This document shows positions 34,355 to 43,896 of a stretch of 49,176 nucleotides of DNA, piece by piece. Position numbers and translations under genes: made by a program. Origin of the DNA: Bacillota bacterium. GTDB lineage: Bacteria > Bacillota > Sulfobacillia > Sulfobacillales > JAIMBI01. The stretch covers positions 65,487 to 114,662 of the forward strand of contig JAJZYZ010000004.1 in assembly GCA_021797815.1 (NCBI GenBank), given 5' to 3'. The notes below the pieces were generated by a model. It was given only the letters and a program-made list of their open reading frames with translations, ran no database searches and had not been told where the DNA came from. The stretch's first letter is position 1; every line of letters begins with the position of its first letter.

Positions 34355-36177
34355 GTGCAGGAGCCGGCGTGCCGTACGAAGTGGTCCACCAGGATGTGCT
34401 CGTGATCGGTGCGGGCGGGGCCGGACTGCGGGCTGCGGTGGCTGCGGCCGAGACCGGCGTACAGGTGGGCGTGGTCACGAAGAGCCTCCTCGGCAAAGCG
34501 CACACGGTCATGGCCGAAGGAGGGGTGGCCGCGGCTTTCGGTCATATGGACGGTCAGGACACCTGGCAGGTGCACTTCCAGGACACCATGAAGAGCGGCC
34601 ACTTCCTGAACAACGCCCACATGGTGGAGCTCTTAACTCGGGAGGCTCCCGATCGCGTGCTGGAGTTGGAAGGCTGGGGCGCGCTCTTCGACCGCACCGA
34701 GACGGGTGAGATCCTGCAGCGCGCGTTCGGAGCCCACTCGTTTCGCCGACTAGCCCACGTAGGCGACCGAACCGGCAAAGAGCTTATCCGCACGCTGCAG
34801 AACCGGGCGGTCCACCAAGGAGTGGCCGTGTACCCGGAAATCATCATCACGCGCCTCTTCCGCGACGCACGCCGGATAGCGGGCGCTCTCGGCTATCGGC
34901 GCGCCGACGGCCGCTTCATTCTCTTTAGGACACCGACCGTGATTGTAGCCACGGGCGGATGGGGGCGCCTGTACTCGGTGACTTCCAACTCCTGGGAGAC
35001 AACCGGCGATGGCGCGAACCTGGCATTCTCCGTGGGAGCGGAATTGGTGGACATGGAGATGGTGCAGTTCCACCCCACTGGCATGCTCTGGCCCCCCGGC
35101 GTCCGCGGGCTCCTGGTTACCGAAGGCGTGCGCGGCGAGGGCGGGCTTCTTTATAACGCCGACCATGAGAGGTTCATGACCCGGTACGACCCGGAGCGGA
35201 TGGAACTTTCGACGCGCGATGTGGTGGCCCGCGCCATCTCGAGCGAGGTGGCCGCCGGCCGGGGGACGCCCCACGGGGGCGCCTGGCTTGACATCAGCCA
35301 TCGCGGGGCGCCGTTCATCCTGCGAAAACTGCCCGGCATGCGTGATCAGTTCCTGCAGCTGGCGGACGTGGACATCACGCGGCAGCCGATGGAGATCGCT
35401 CCGACCGTTCACTACATGATGGGTGGGGTGCGCGTCGATCCTGATACGTGCGCCACCGCAGTGGTCGGCCTCTATGCGGCCGGCGAAGTGGCCGCGGGCG
35501 TCCACGGGGCTAACCGTCTCGGTGGCAACTCCCTGGCCGACCTCCTGGTTTTCGGGCGGCGCGCGGGGCTCGCGGCAGCCGCTGAAGTTCGGGACGACCC
35601 CCAGCTGTCGGAGATCGCCGAGACAGAGGTGCAGCTCGCCATCGCCGAGGCGCTGGCGCCGCTCGGCCGGACGGCGGGGGCCAATCCATACGCCATCCAG
35701 GCGGACCTTCGTCGGACTATGAGCCAGTATGCGGGTCTCATCCGGACTGGCACCGGGCTCACCCAGGGCCTGGAACGGGTCCGGGCCCTCCAGCGGCAGG
35801 CGGTGTCCCTTCAGGTTACCGGGGGCCCCGCCTTCAACCCCGGCTGGAATCTGGCCTTAGATCTGCAAGCCATGCTGGTGCTCGCCGAGGCGATTTTCGT
35901 GAGTGCTATCGAACGTACGGAAAGCCGCGGCGCCCATTTTCGAGAGGACTTCCCGCGTGAGGATCCCGCGTGGGGTCGATTCAATCTCATCACCACCCGG
36001 GGCGGTGAAGGCGGATTGCGCGTGCGGCGGGAACCGGTGGTCGGGGCGGAGCCGGCGGCGGCCCGGACCGAGCGGCCCGCCACCGCCAGTTCTGGCGGTC
36101 CCGGCCGTCCTGGTGGTTCGGGTGGTTCGGGTGGTTCGGGTGGTTCGGGTGGTTCTAAGGAGGCGGACCAGACATGA
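34351..36177 (+). CDS. sdhA: Succinate dehydrogenase flavoprotein subunit
   Basis: FAD-binding catalytic subunit that oxidises succinate to fumarate, 608 residues. The dinucleotide site GAGGAGLRAA is at about 20-29. AHTVMAEGGVAAAFG holds the His expected to bind FAD covalently. Active-site landmarks are FHPTGM, the Arg of TEGVRGEGG, HYMMGGV and HGANRLGGNSLADLL. The C-terminus is odd: after the normal end comes a tail with tandem GGS repeats, encoded by about five copies of GGTGGTTCG at 36112-36156. ATGA overlaps couple it to genes on both sides. Quinone is the likely electron acceptor through the anchor. Confidence 0.94.
   Translation: MSAGAGVPYEVVHQDVLVIGAGGAGLRAAVAAAETGVQVGVVTKSLLGKAHTVMAEGGVAAAFGHMDGQDTWQVHFQDTMKSGHFLNNAHMVELLTREAPDRVLELEGWGALFDRTETGEILQRAFGAHSFRRLAHVGDRTGKELIRTLQNRAVHQGVAVYPEIIITRLFRDARRIAGALGYRRADGRFILFRTPTVIVATGGWGRLYSVTSNSWETTGDGANLAFSVGAELVDMEMVQFHPTGMLWPPGVRGLLVTEGVRGEGGLLYNADHERFMTRYDPERMELSTRDVVARAISSEVAAGRGTPHGGAWLDISHRGAPFILRKLPGMRDQFLQLADVDITRQPMEIAPTVHYMMGGVRVDPDTCATAVVGLYAAGEVAAGVHGANRLGGNSLADLLVFGRRAGLAAAAEVRDDPQLSEIAETEVQLAIAEALAPLGRTAGANPYAIQADLRRTMSQYAGLIRTGTGLTQGLERVRALQRQAVSLQVTGGPAFNPGWNLALDLQAMLVLAEAIFVSAIERTESRGAHFREDFPREDPAWGRFNLITTRGGEGGLRVRREPVVGAEPAAARTERPATASSGGPGRPGGSGGSGGSGGSGGSKEADQT
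36112..36156 (+). repeat. Tandem 9-base repeat in sdhA tail
   Basis: Five near-perfect copies of GGTGGTTCG encode a run of Gly-Gly-Ser at the flavoprotein C-terminus. The last copy reads GGTGGTTCT. Copy number may vary by slippage. The repeat lies just before the AAGGAGG ribosome site of the next gene. Confidence 0.85.
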
Positions 36178-36953
36178 CGGAGGCAGCACAGCGAGCGCAC
36201 ATGGTTACGCTCCACATCTATCGCGGAGATCAGCGCGGCGGCGTGGAGGTCGCGTACGATGTGCCGGTCGAACCCGGCCAGGTGGTGCTGGACGCGCTCG
36301 AGTACGTCCAGGAGTACATGGCGCCCGACCTTGCGGTCCGATGGAACTGCAAGGCCGCGCACTGCGGGTCTTGTGCCGCCGAGGTGAATGGACAGCCACG
36401 CCTTCTGTGCAAGACCCGGGTGGATGCGTATGGCGGCGCCGACATCCATGTCCGGCCGCTGCAGACATTTCCCCTGATCCGCGACCTGGTGACCGATGTT
36501 TCCTGGAACTTCGATCGCGCGCGTGACCTGGACCCGGCGTTCCGACCCAACGAGCCGCCTCCGTTTGATCTGCCCCAGTGGGAGGTGGACCGGGTTCAGG
36601 AATTTCACCGCTGCATCGAGTGTTTTCTGTGCCAGGATGTCTGTCATGTGCTGCGGGAGCACGGAGGCACCGACCGGTACTGGGGTCCACAGCTCATGGT
36701 CCGATTTGCGGAACTTGAACTGCACCCGAGCGATGCGGGCGACCGTCTGGATCTGCTCGAAAACGAGGCGGGGATAGGCTATTGCAACATCACGCACTGC
36801 TGCTCCGACGTCTGCCCGGAGAATATCGAGATTACCCACGATGCCATCATCCCGCTCAAGGAGCGCGTAGCCGACCGGTATCACGACCCGATCGGCGCGT
36901 GGCTGCGCAAGCTGACCCGACGCCCGGCCGCCTCGACGGGCTCCGGCGAATGA
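36174..36953 (+). CDS. sdhB: Succinate dehydrogenase iron-sulfur subunit
   Basis: Electron-transfer subunit of 259 residues. The 2Fe-2S domain has CKAAHCGSCAAEV with a fourth Cys in RLLCK (about 59-80). The 4Fe-4S motif CIECFLCQDVC and the last CNITHCCSDVCPE motif supply the 4Fe-4S and 3Fe-4S ligands. The short segment ENIEITHDAIIPLKE closes the fold. Translation starts at an ATG overlapping the sdhA stop; AAGGAGG lies within the end of sdhA. It passes electrons from FAD to quinone at the anchor. The second cluster motif has paired Cys (HCCSDVC), as in succinate:quinone reductases. Confidence 0.93.
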   Translation: MTEAAQRAHMVTLHIYRGDQRGGVEVAYDVPVEPGQVVLDALEYVQEYMAPDLAVRWNCKAAHCGSCAAEVNGQPRLLCKTRVDAYGGADIHVRPLQTFPLIRDLVTDVSWNFDRARDLDPAFRPNEPPPFDLPQWEVDRVQEFHRCIECFLCQDVCHVLREHGGTDRYWGPQLMVRFAELELHPSDAGDRLDLLENEAGIGYCNITHCCSDVCPENIEITHDAIIPLKERVADRYHDPIGAWLRKLTRRPAASTGSGE

Positions 36954-37240
36954 GGCCTCGGCTCCGATCTGCCAAAAGGCACAAAAGACCCTGCCACCCA
37001 CGCCAATCGGGGAACCGGACGCGAAAACACTCTCGCGAAGCTCCCCATGCTGCTTCCCGAGAGCCGTCCTCGCGCCCCGTCGGCGGATCGAGGAGCGCCG
37101 ATACCGTCTTCTGACAGCGCACTATCGTGCCTGAAGCAGCAGAACAGGCCCCCGCCGACCGAGACCCGTGATCTTGGCCCTCGACATGTCTCGCGGGTTC
37201 CTTGAGTGGGCTGGCGGTCACGCCTGCCTGAACCCCGTGT

Positions 37241-38014
37241 CTATTCCATCGGACCGTGCGGCCGCAGCTCCTCCCCGCGGGCAAGCATCATGCCGTCGCT
37301 TACCTGTGAGCCCCGCGCCGACGCCACACGTCCGCCGCCTGACGCCCGTCCGAGTCGCTCCGCCGCCACCAGCAGCACGAGATCTCCGAGCCATCGGTGC
37401 TGGATGACGAGCGACACGCCCTGTGCGGCAAGCAGGGTCTCGACTTCCTCCACCGTGGGAGCGCGTTTCACGGACCGGGCGAGCCACCGGTAGCCGGGCC
37501 ATCCACTCTCCGCCAGCGCCCACGTGCCAATGCCGAGGGCTCGGGCAGCCATCATCCCCCGGGTGCTCACCGGCTGCACCAGGTCGAGAACGACGACCTT
37601 GCCGCCCGGCCTTGTCACTCGCACCATTTCCTTGATCCCGTCTCGCCACGACCCCATGTTTCGGAGGGAAAACTGGGCCGTCACGCCGTCAAAGGTCCTG
37701 TCGGCGAAAGGAAGGTGCTCCCCGCGCCCCCTGACCCACTGCACGTGGGCTGAGGGCTCGCGGGCCGCGAGTCTCAACATGCTCGGCGACGGGTCGAGTC
37801 CTACTACATGCCCGCCGGGACCCACTCGCGCCGCTATCTGCCGGGTGACCCAGCCGGGTCCGCATCCCACATCCAGGATCGCCTGGCCGGCCTCTATCTC
37901 AAGTGCCCTGACGGCCGCGTGGTGCCAGGCGTTGATGCCGCCTACCGATAAGATTTCGCTCCAGCGAGCGTAACCGGGCGCAATCGAGTCGAACAGGTCC
38001 GCTATCCGTTCCAT
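37241..38014 (-). CDS. UbiE/COQ5-like class I methyltransferase
   Basis: SAM-dependent methyltransferase of about 257 residues. The N-terminus ERIADLFDSIAPGYARWSEILSVGG is the UbiE/MenG form (FDSIAPxYD). Motif I is LDVGCGPGWVTRQIA, then VVGLDPSPSML and LPFADRTFDGVTAQFSLRNM; the post-motif RPGGKVVVLDL follows. It could methylate demethylmenaquinone, fitting the nearby respiratory genes, or another small molecule. The usual family motifs NLPF and FGLRN are partly present (FSLRNM). I prefer the ATG at 38014, which has GGGGTGG just upstream; another ATG at 38029 is in frame. A 35-residue C-terminal extension is not typical. Confidence 0.8.
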   Translation of the reverse strand: MERIADLFDSIAPGYARWSEILSVGGINAWHHAAVRALEIEAGQAILDVGCGPGWVTRQIAARVGPGGHVVGLDPSPSMLRLAAREPSAHVQWVRGRGEHLPFADRTFDGVTAQFSLRNMGSWRDGIKEMVRVTRPGGKVVVLDLVQPVSTRGMMAARALGIGTWALAESGWPGYRWLARSVKRAPTVEEVETLLAAQGVSLVIQHRWLGDLVLLVAAERLGRASGGGRVASARGSQVSDGMMLARGEELRPHGPME

Positions 38015-38184
38015 GTCCAACCACCCCATCCCAACGCCGCCGGCGCCGTGGGCCGCCTGTCGCGCCGGACCACGCGGCGCCCGGCCAAGACACCCGACCG
38101 GGCCCGCTGACCATGCCGACGAGGACCGACCGCCGGACCGGCCCGAGTTATCGGCCAGCAGTCCGACGGCTCTTCGATGCTCAG

Positions 38185-38209
38185 GAGGGAGCGGCGGATC
38201 CGCTCCCTC
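38185..38209 (-). terminator. Hairpin after DUF981 gene
   Basis: A 10-base perfect inverted repeat (GAGGGAGCGG at 38185-38194 and its complement at 38200-38209) around CGGAT, 12 bases after the stop of the DUF981 gene on the minus strand. No U-run follows, as with other hairpins in this window. Confidence 0.55.
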
Positions 38210-38220
38210 GCATGTCCCGC

Positions 38221-38784
38221 TTACTTAGGCACGTACTTCGCGAAGTCAAGCACGTGCCCCCAGCCCGCCGTGTAGCCGGTATACAGCCACAAGATGGCGG
38301 CCAGACCCAGTACCACCGAGGTCACGATGGTAAGGGTCCGGTTGTCGTGCCACTGCAGGGCCGGCAGCACGAGCATGCCGCCAAGACCGGCCAGGAGGAA
38401 CCCCACGAACGCCACCAGCGGGTGGGAGCTGAGATGCAGGGCCTCCATCCGGATGCCGATGACGATGGAGTAGATGGCTCCAAAGAATCCGTAGATGGCG
38501 GGAATCAGGGGCTCCCATTGAAACGTCAGCGTCACGGCCGCGGCGAGAAAGAGGATGCTGATAAGCAGGGCCGGCTCGCCATACGCCACGTTGTACCCAC
38601 CGGGCAGAGGCCACGTGAGCACCATCGGCACCGACGTAACCAGACCGAGGAGGCCGACTGCGAAGAAGCCGGAGGCCCAGCTCCGCCGAGCCTCCGGGGC
38701 CGGCTTCACATAGAGGTAGTGCGCCAGAAGTGCGAGCCCGGCGCCCACGTTGATCAACATTACGGCCAGGTAGTCAATAAACAT
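38221..38784 (-). CDS. DUF981 family membrane protein
   Basis: A 187-residue protein with about six membrane helices. LPGGYNVAYGEPALLISILFLAAA is the region typical of the DUF981 family, known from acidophilic archaea and bacteria, with no established function. The ATG at 38784 is preceded by AAGGAG at a good distance. A longer frame upstream encodes Arg/Ser-rich sequence without hydrophobic character and is not used. It ends before a hairpin and is probably a single-gene unit. Confidence 0.78.
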   Translation of the reverse strand: MFIDYLAVMLINVGAGLALLAHYLYVKPAPEARRSWASGFFAVGLLGLVTSVPMVLTWPLPGGYNVAYGEPALLISILFLAAAVTLTFQWEPLIPAIYGFFGAIYSIVIGIRMEALHLSSHPLVAFVGFLLAGLGGMLVLPALQWHDNRTLTIVTSVVLGLAAILWLYTGYTAGWGHVLDFAKYVPK

Positions 38785-39235
38785 CAGGACACGCTCCTTC
38801 GTGAAATCCTCGCGATTGACACGGGATGCACGTTCTCGAGCCGATGCGGAAGGACGGTCGGAACCACAGCCTGTCTCCCCTGGAGCGAGCGGTTTGACAT
38901 CCCGATGCCTCCGATCCGTGTCTCGGTGGCTCCGACCGTCTGCGATTCGACTGTACGAGGACCAGGAAACCGTTCCCAGGGTCTCCGGGCCCCAATTTGC
39001 CAATGCGCTGGGCGGTTCGTCCGGGGCCGGTCAGACAGGGCATCGTGGCTGACCGACAATGGCCCTGCGGCCTTGTGGCCACCGATTCCGGTTCACGAGT
39101 CCCGGAACTTCCCCGGCGGCAGTGGAGAAGCGATGCATTCGCGGCGGTCATCCCCCGCGGATGGCCCCGACGAAAGCATTCTTCGCTTCCGCTGTCCGTT
39201 ACACTCACGTAAGACCCCGCAAGGAGACGACGGAT
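38785..39235. other. Non-coding region between DUF981 and AbrB-like genes
   Basis: About 450 bases between divergent genes. Both promoters should lie here. No gene or RNA recognised; frames on both strands are basic and unstructured. Confidence 0.4.
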
Positions 39236-39547
39236 ATGGACTCGGCACCAGTCATGCGCCGTGTGGATCGTTTGGGCCGCGTGGCACTTCCGAACCGGAT
39301 ACGGCGTCAGTTGGGGATTGCGGGTCATGACCCCCTGGAGATCTGGGTGAACGGCGAGGCGATAATCCTACAGCGCCTGACCGTTCGTTGCCTGTTCTGC
39401 GGACGCGGAGCGGGAGTCCGACAGCAGGAGGGCGTGGTCCTCGGCGGCAAATTCGTGTGCCGCTCCTGTATCGAACAGGCCAGGCGGGAGTCCGGCGGTG
39501 GCAGGCCCCGCGCGGAGATCGGGGTGCGCCGTCGCGATGGCGAGTAA
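39236..39547 (+). CDS. AbrB-like transcription regulator with zinc-ribbon tail
   Basis: A 103-residue DNA-binding protein of the AbrB/SpoVT swapped-hairpin family. MRRVDRLGRVALPNRIRRQLGI and DPLEIWVNGEAIILQRL match the AbrB N-terminal domain (Arg-Val-Asp-x-Leu-Gly-Arg-Val). The C-terminal part holds CLFCG and CRSC about 30 residues apart, a likely zinc ribbon, where the Bacillus protein has only a dimerisation region. AbrB proteins control the shift into stationary phase. ATG preceded by AAGGAGA at a good distance. The neighbours give no target. It supports a Firmicutes origin of the DNA. Confidence 0.87.
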   Translation: MDSAPVMRRVDRLGRVALPNRIRRQLGIAGHDPLEIWVNGEAIILQRLTVRCLFCGRGAGVRQQEGVVLGGKFVCRSCIEQARRESGGGRPRAEIGVRRRDGE

Positions 39548-40499
39548 CTCCGGCGGATGACAGGCCAGCGGTGATCTGCCGTGGAGTTTTGGCCTAATAT
39601 GCGGGAGACGGCACCAGGAGCCGCTCTCGTGTACACGCGGGGCGGGGTCGGCGAGCGTTCTAGCTCCAGCCGACCGAAGAACCGCGTCGGGGGTCGACGC
39701 CCGCGGCTCACGCCGGCGGGTTTCGGACCAAGCCTCCTCGGTGCTGTGCCGTTCCCGGCGCCTCCCTCGACGAGCCGGCCTACGCCGGAGGACGCACCCG
39801 GCGGGACGGACCCGCCGCGGACAACCCGTCCGTCAGTGGATCCCAGACGCCGCGTGCGGGCGCATGAACGATGCCCATGTCGCGGTGTGAGTTGCCGACA
39901 CGTGGGCCATGCTTTCAGTCGTCTCGGTCCGCGCAAGGAGAGCGCAGCCGGGGAGGTCCCGGCAGGACCGCGGCGGTACGACATCGGCCGCCGGCATCTC
40001 AATTATCGTAACCTCTCGCAAGGCATCACCGCTGTAGGCCCGTGCATCGGACGCCTCGTCCTGCGCTCCGCTCTCGTCGACGAGCGCCCGATCTTCGGGC
40101 ATTGTGTTTCCGTTCGGCCCGTGTACGCGGCAATCCCCATCCGCTGCCAGGGGCATACCACTTTCCCGCCCCGCGGCGCAGTAACGTTTCATCACGGGAC
40201 GGCAGAGACGGGAGCGGCATCCCCCCACCTCCCCTTCGACAATTCCCCGGTGATGCATTGGACCTCCATGAGGAAGGTCACGGGGGCCAGCCTTAACCAA
40301 GCGACATCGGCGCCAAGACCTCGTAGGCCCTGGCGCGGATGCCCGACGCGCTGCATTTGATCACCGAGGCCGGAGAACCCCGGGCGAACGCGAGATCCGT
40401 GCCTCCCACCGCACGCGGCGATGGCCGTGTGCATGGCCCGCCCGACGAGGCGGAGACGGCGGCTAACACGGTCGGCCCCAGTCGCCCCAACTCACCGGG
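39548..40499. other. About 950 bases without a gene
   Basis: Nothing I can support on either strand. Open frames here have low-complexity, basic or proline-rich products and no ribosome sites. Between the AbrB-like gene and the end of the leftward collagen-like gene it could hold an unrecognised small RNA. Confidence 0.4.
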
Positions 40500-41360
40500 T
40501 TACGGTAACGTCACCGCCGAGATCTGGGTCACCACGTCCACTTCCCCGGTGATGGAGTATGGGAACTCCACGTACACGGGGGTGTCGCTGGGTATGGTTA
40601 TTGGCGAGGGCGGGGTGAGGGTGCACGGAACGTTCGGCGGTCCGAGAAGGCATTCCCCTTCGAGGTGGCCCCCGACCATCAGCCAGACAGAGACCACCTG
40701 CTGGGATTGGGGGCTGGAGACCGCCACCTGATCCAGGGTGATCGTCGCCGGAAAGGTTCCCCCAGGCGGGGAGGAGCCCAGGGCGGGGGTACAGCTGGTC
40801 GAGACGAACAGGCTGCAGTCTCCCAAGGGCAGTGTGCTGCCATTAAAGAAATCGACCGTAAAGTAGTCGCTGGGGCCAGCAGGGCCGGTCGCTCCCTGAA
40901 CCCCCTGGGGGCCGGCAATCCCTGTGGCGCCGGTCGCCCCGGCGGCCCCTGTCGGACCCGTCAGCCCCATCGGCCCCATTGGGCCCGTCAGCCCCATCGG
41001 GCCGGCGGATCCGGTTGCCCCCGTCGGGCCGGCGGATCCGGTTGCCCCCGTCGGGCCGGCGAGTCCCGTGGCCCCTATGGGTCCCCTAAGCCCGGTGGCG
41101 CCGGTCTGTCCCCTGACGCCTTGCGGGCCGGCGGGGCCGACGGCGCCCATGGCCCCCCGCGGGCCAGTGGGACCGAGCGAGCCCCTTGCACCCTGTGAAC
41201 CGCGGGGTCCGATCGGGCCCTCAGCTCCGCGGGCTCCGTGCGCGGCTCCGGGAGTCGCGCCGAGGCTGCATCCACTCAAGCCGGCGGCCAACAGACCGGC
41301 GGCCACCAATCCCACGATCATCTGTCTACGCACAAGATGCGCCTCCGATTTTAAGGACAT
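40500..41360 (-). CDS. Collagen-like lipoprotein
   Basis: A 286-residue predicted surface protein. A signal peptide ends LLAAGLSGC with the lipid Cys at about residue 31. From about 43 to 166 come Gly-X-Y triplets, rich in Pro, Ala and Thr at X and Y, with subrepeats GATGSAGPT and GPMGLT. That is the pattern of a bacterial collagen-like triple helix. A globular C-terminal domain of about 118 residues ([15 protein letters not shown] onwards) has four Cys and a beta-rich look; I do not recognise it. The ATG at 41360 follows AGGGGGGGACC. Such proteins form fibrous, surface-bound trimers and may mediate adhesion or shape biofilm. Confidence 0.85.
   Translation of the reverse strand: MSLKSEAHLVRRQMIVGLVAAGLLAAGLSGCSLGATPGAAHGARGAEGPIGPRGSQGARGSLGPTGPRGAMGAVGPAGPQGVRGQTGATGLRGPIGATGLAGPTGATGSAGPTGATGSAGPMGLTGPMGPMGLTGPTGAAGATGATGIAGPQGVQGATGPAGPSDYFTVDFFNGSTLPLGDCSLFVSTSCTPALGSSPPGGTFPATITLDQVAVSSPQSQQVVSVWLMVGGHLEGECLLGPPNVPCTLTPPSPITIPSDTPVYVEFPYSITGEVDVVTQISAVTLP
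40938..41066 (-). repeat. Short tandem repeats in collagen-like coding region
   Basis: The Gly-X-Y region contains direct DNA repeats, for example two 27-base units around GGCCGGCGGATCCGGTTGCC (41001-41060), encoding GATGSAGPT. They are prone to length change. Confidence 0.6.
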
Positions 41361-43281
41361 GGTCCCCCCCTGGGGGAGAAGGCGGGGTGGGATTGCGCTC
41401 ATGCTGACATCCGGAGGACAAGGAGTCGAGTCTATAGAGCGAATTTTGTTACGAAAACGTCCCGGCGAGGTGGCTCCCACGCCCGAGGCGCCGGCTCACT
41501 CGCTGTGAGGAGTCCCCCGTTCGAAACCTGTGCGGGTCCCCACGGGTGAGGGCGGGAACTGACTCTCCCGCCAGGCGGGTGCCGACTTGACCGCCTCTCC
41601 GCCCTGCCTGTCTTCCCGGCTGACATTCGACAGTGCCTCAGGGAGGCCCGAGGGCCAATGACTCGTGATCAGTCAAAGCGTCCTCCCTCAGATTGATGTC
41701 GAATCGGGAAAGCGAAACCCTCGGGCGGTCACTGCTGAGTCCAGAAGAAATGGTGTCAGCAAGCCGTGCTGACCGTCGATACCTCACTTCGGCTGGGACC
41801 CTTGACTGGAATGGCCGTAGTCACGATTCTTGAGAACCCGCTTCAACGTCGGTCCTGCATTCTCTCAGGCGTGGGTGGAGGTCGCAAAAATCTGCTCCGT
41901 TCTGGCGGACTTGTCCAATGCGGCAAGGCGGCGATCCCGCAGCGTGGTGGTGAACACTTCGCGAGCCCGAGTATGTAGGTCGATCAGAGGTCCTATCCTA
42001 TGTCCCCCTTGAAATGCTCAGGTGAGGCTCCGCTCCCGACATCTCGCTCGCCACTGGCCGTACGGCGTCGAAACCGCAAATAGCGCGACAAGTCGCGTGG
42101 CGACAAAATCGAGCGCCCACAATCATTAATTCTCTGGTATTATCCTGTAATAGTAACGGCTGGACGCAGACTGATTCTGAACCACCCCATATCTATCACG
42201 GATTTTGGCGCCACCGATTGGCGCGGGCGCAAGACCGCACGCGCGGCGAAAGTCGGTCCGCCGTGCATGGGTGAAGCTCCCGCGGAACTTTCTGGGTCGG
42301 CGAGCGCTGCGGGACACGATTGGGGGCGCGATCACGTGGAGGCGGTTTTGGCTGTCTTCTGGCCGACGGTGGGCGGCGGCGATACGATCGTAGGTGCCCG
42401 GCCCCCTGATGGCATTTGGGGATTGCCGCTGACAGTTCCCGACGCTCGGGCTGGGCAGCTCCATTGGGTTCGGGAGTCGAAAGATGCCGCAGGCTGGCCG
42501 CTAACAGACAAGGCGGTAAGGGCGAATCCCTTCACGAGGACGCTCGCGTAGCGTGGAGGCCCTCCGCCGGGCCATGCTGGTCCGGTGGTCCATTTTCTTA
42601 CGGTGCGCCGGGAGAGCAACTCGTGGGCTACGATCGCTGACGGCTGGTCCGAACACTCCTCGTCGCGATAGATCATTGGTGCCTGGCACACCGTCGCCCG
42701 AACGTGACGGGGCGGTCGTCAGTCAACCGGCTGGGTTGCCAGTCTAGGGACTACGGAAGCCAGACAGGCGGAGCCCTCTGGCGGTGACCGATAGGGCTGA
42801 CCGGAGTTCGGAGCAGCAAAGGCGGATGACTACCACAAGCTCGTATGGCCCGGCACCACGCTAGCGCGGCGAGATCCACCGATTGTCTCGCACGGCCAGG
42901 GACGTCGGCACCCAAACATCAGAACCCGTTGGGAAGAAGGTCGTCACAGGTGCCCGGACTCGCTTGTTTGCCGCCGACCGTAGATACACGGGACGCAGTG
43001 GCTTCCGAACCGACTCTGGTTCGCCAATGGCAGCTCGGAAGCCCACGCCGGGCCGGATTTGTAGGCGCACACCCGTCAGGCGGATGCCGTCCCATAGGGT
43101 TATAGGGCCGCAGGCGCATGGTCAAGGCGAGTTGGGGCGGGGCGCCAACGCCACTCGGATACAAGAAGCGGCGATACTGTTTTCTCCATAAGGACGGAGG
43201 TGAAGCTCGTCAAGCACAACGGCCGCTCCAGTTCGCACGGCTGTGTTCGTGTTTCGACAGAAGAAAGCGGAGGGAACACAG
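41361..43281. other. 1.9 kb gene-poor region
   Basis: No gene can be supported. Part of it (42120-42200) is clearly AT-richer than its surroundings. One frame (about 42267-42551) has somewhat coding-like codon use and ends TDKAVRANPFTRTL, but has no ribosome site or known family. Inverted repeats such as CGCGAC-AA-GTCGCG (about 42084-42097) occur. It may be decayed foreign DNA. Confidence 0.35.
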
Positions 43282-43896
43282 ATGACACCGACAGAGATTG
43301 TCATGATCACGGATCGCAGTGGTTCGATGTCGTCGGTCGCGGACGACGCAATTGGTGGTTTCAACCGATTCCTCGCCGACCAGCAGGCTATGCCGGGCAG
43401 CGCGAATCTGACCCTGGTTCTCTTCGACGACGAATACCTCGAACCGCACTTCCGTGTGCCCCTGGCGGGAGTCCCACCGCTGACACCTGAGACGTATCGG
43501 CCCCGGGGAACAACCGCGCTCTACGACGCGATCGGGCGAGCAGTCACCCATCTACAGCAATCAATACCGGCCGAGGCAAAGGTTATCGTCTGCATCATCA
43601 CCGACGGGTACGAGAATGCCAGCAAAGAGTGGACATGGAGCAGTGTCAAACAACTCGTCGACCAGAAGACAAATCACGGCTGGGAATTCGTATTCGTTGC
43701 GGGCAACATCGACGCCGAAGTCGCCGGGGGGCAAATCGGAATCCACCATACCCTTTCCTTTGCAATGATGACCGCAGACACGACGCCATTGGCATACCAG
43801 GCGCTCTCCCAGGCGGCGGATAGCTTCCGGCGAACCGGCGCCATCGACCAGACGTGGGCAGTGGACCCGGACAGCCGGGACAAGTCGGGTTCGTAA
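43282..43896 (+). CDS. VWA domain protein
   Basis: A 204-residue soluble protein that is almost entirely one von Willebrand factor A domain. The MIDAS metal site is complete: Asp11, Ser13 and Ser15 (TDRSGSM), the Thr of PRGTTALYDAIG and the Asp of IITDGYENAS. Such stand-alone VWA proteins bind partner proteins through a Mg ion; cellular role unknown. The ATG has GGAGGG upstream; an earlier in-frame ATG at 43243 lacks one. It stands alone next to the gene-poor region, close to the island boundary. Confidence 0.82.
   Translation: MTPTEIVMITDRSGSMSSVADDAIGGFNRFLADQQAMPGSANLTLVLFDDEYLEPHFRVPLAGVPPLTPETYRPRGTTALYDAIGRAVTHLQQSIPAEAKVIVCIITDGYENASKEWTWSSVKQLVDQKTNHGWEFVFVAGNIDAEVAGGQIGIHHTLSFAMMTADTTPLAYQALSQAADSFRRTGAIDQTWAVDPDSRDKSGS

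Noticed and set aside
39581-40360. A 259-codon frame between the AbrB-like and collagen-like genes
   Set aside because: Pro/Arg/Ser-rich, no ribosome site, no recognisable domain; regarded as a chance frame.
40920-41190. A CRISPR-like or satellite array in the collagen-like gene
   Set aside because: The repeats are short, in frame and explained by Gly-X-Y coding; there are no spacers.
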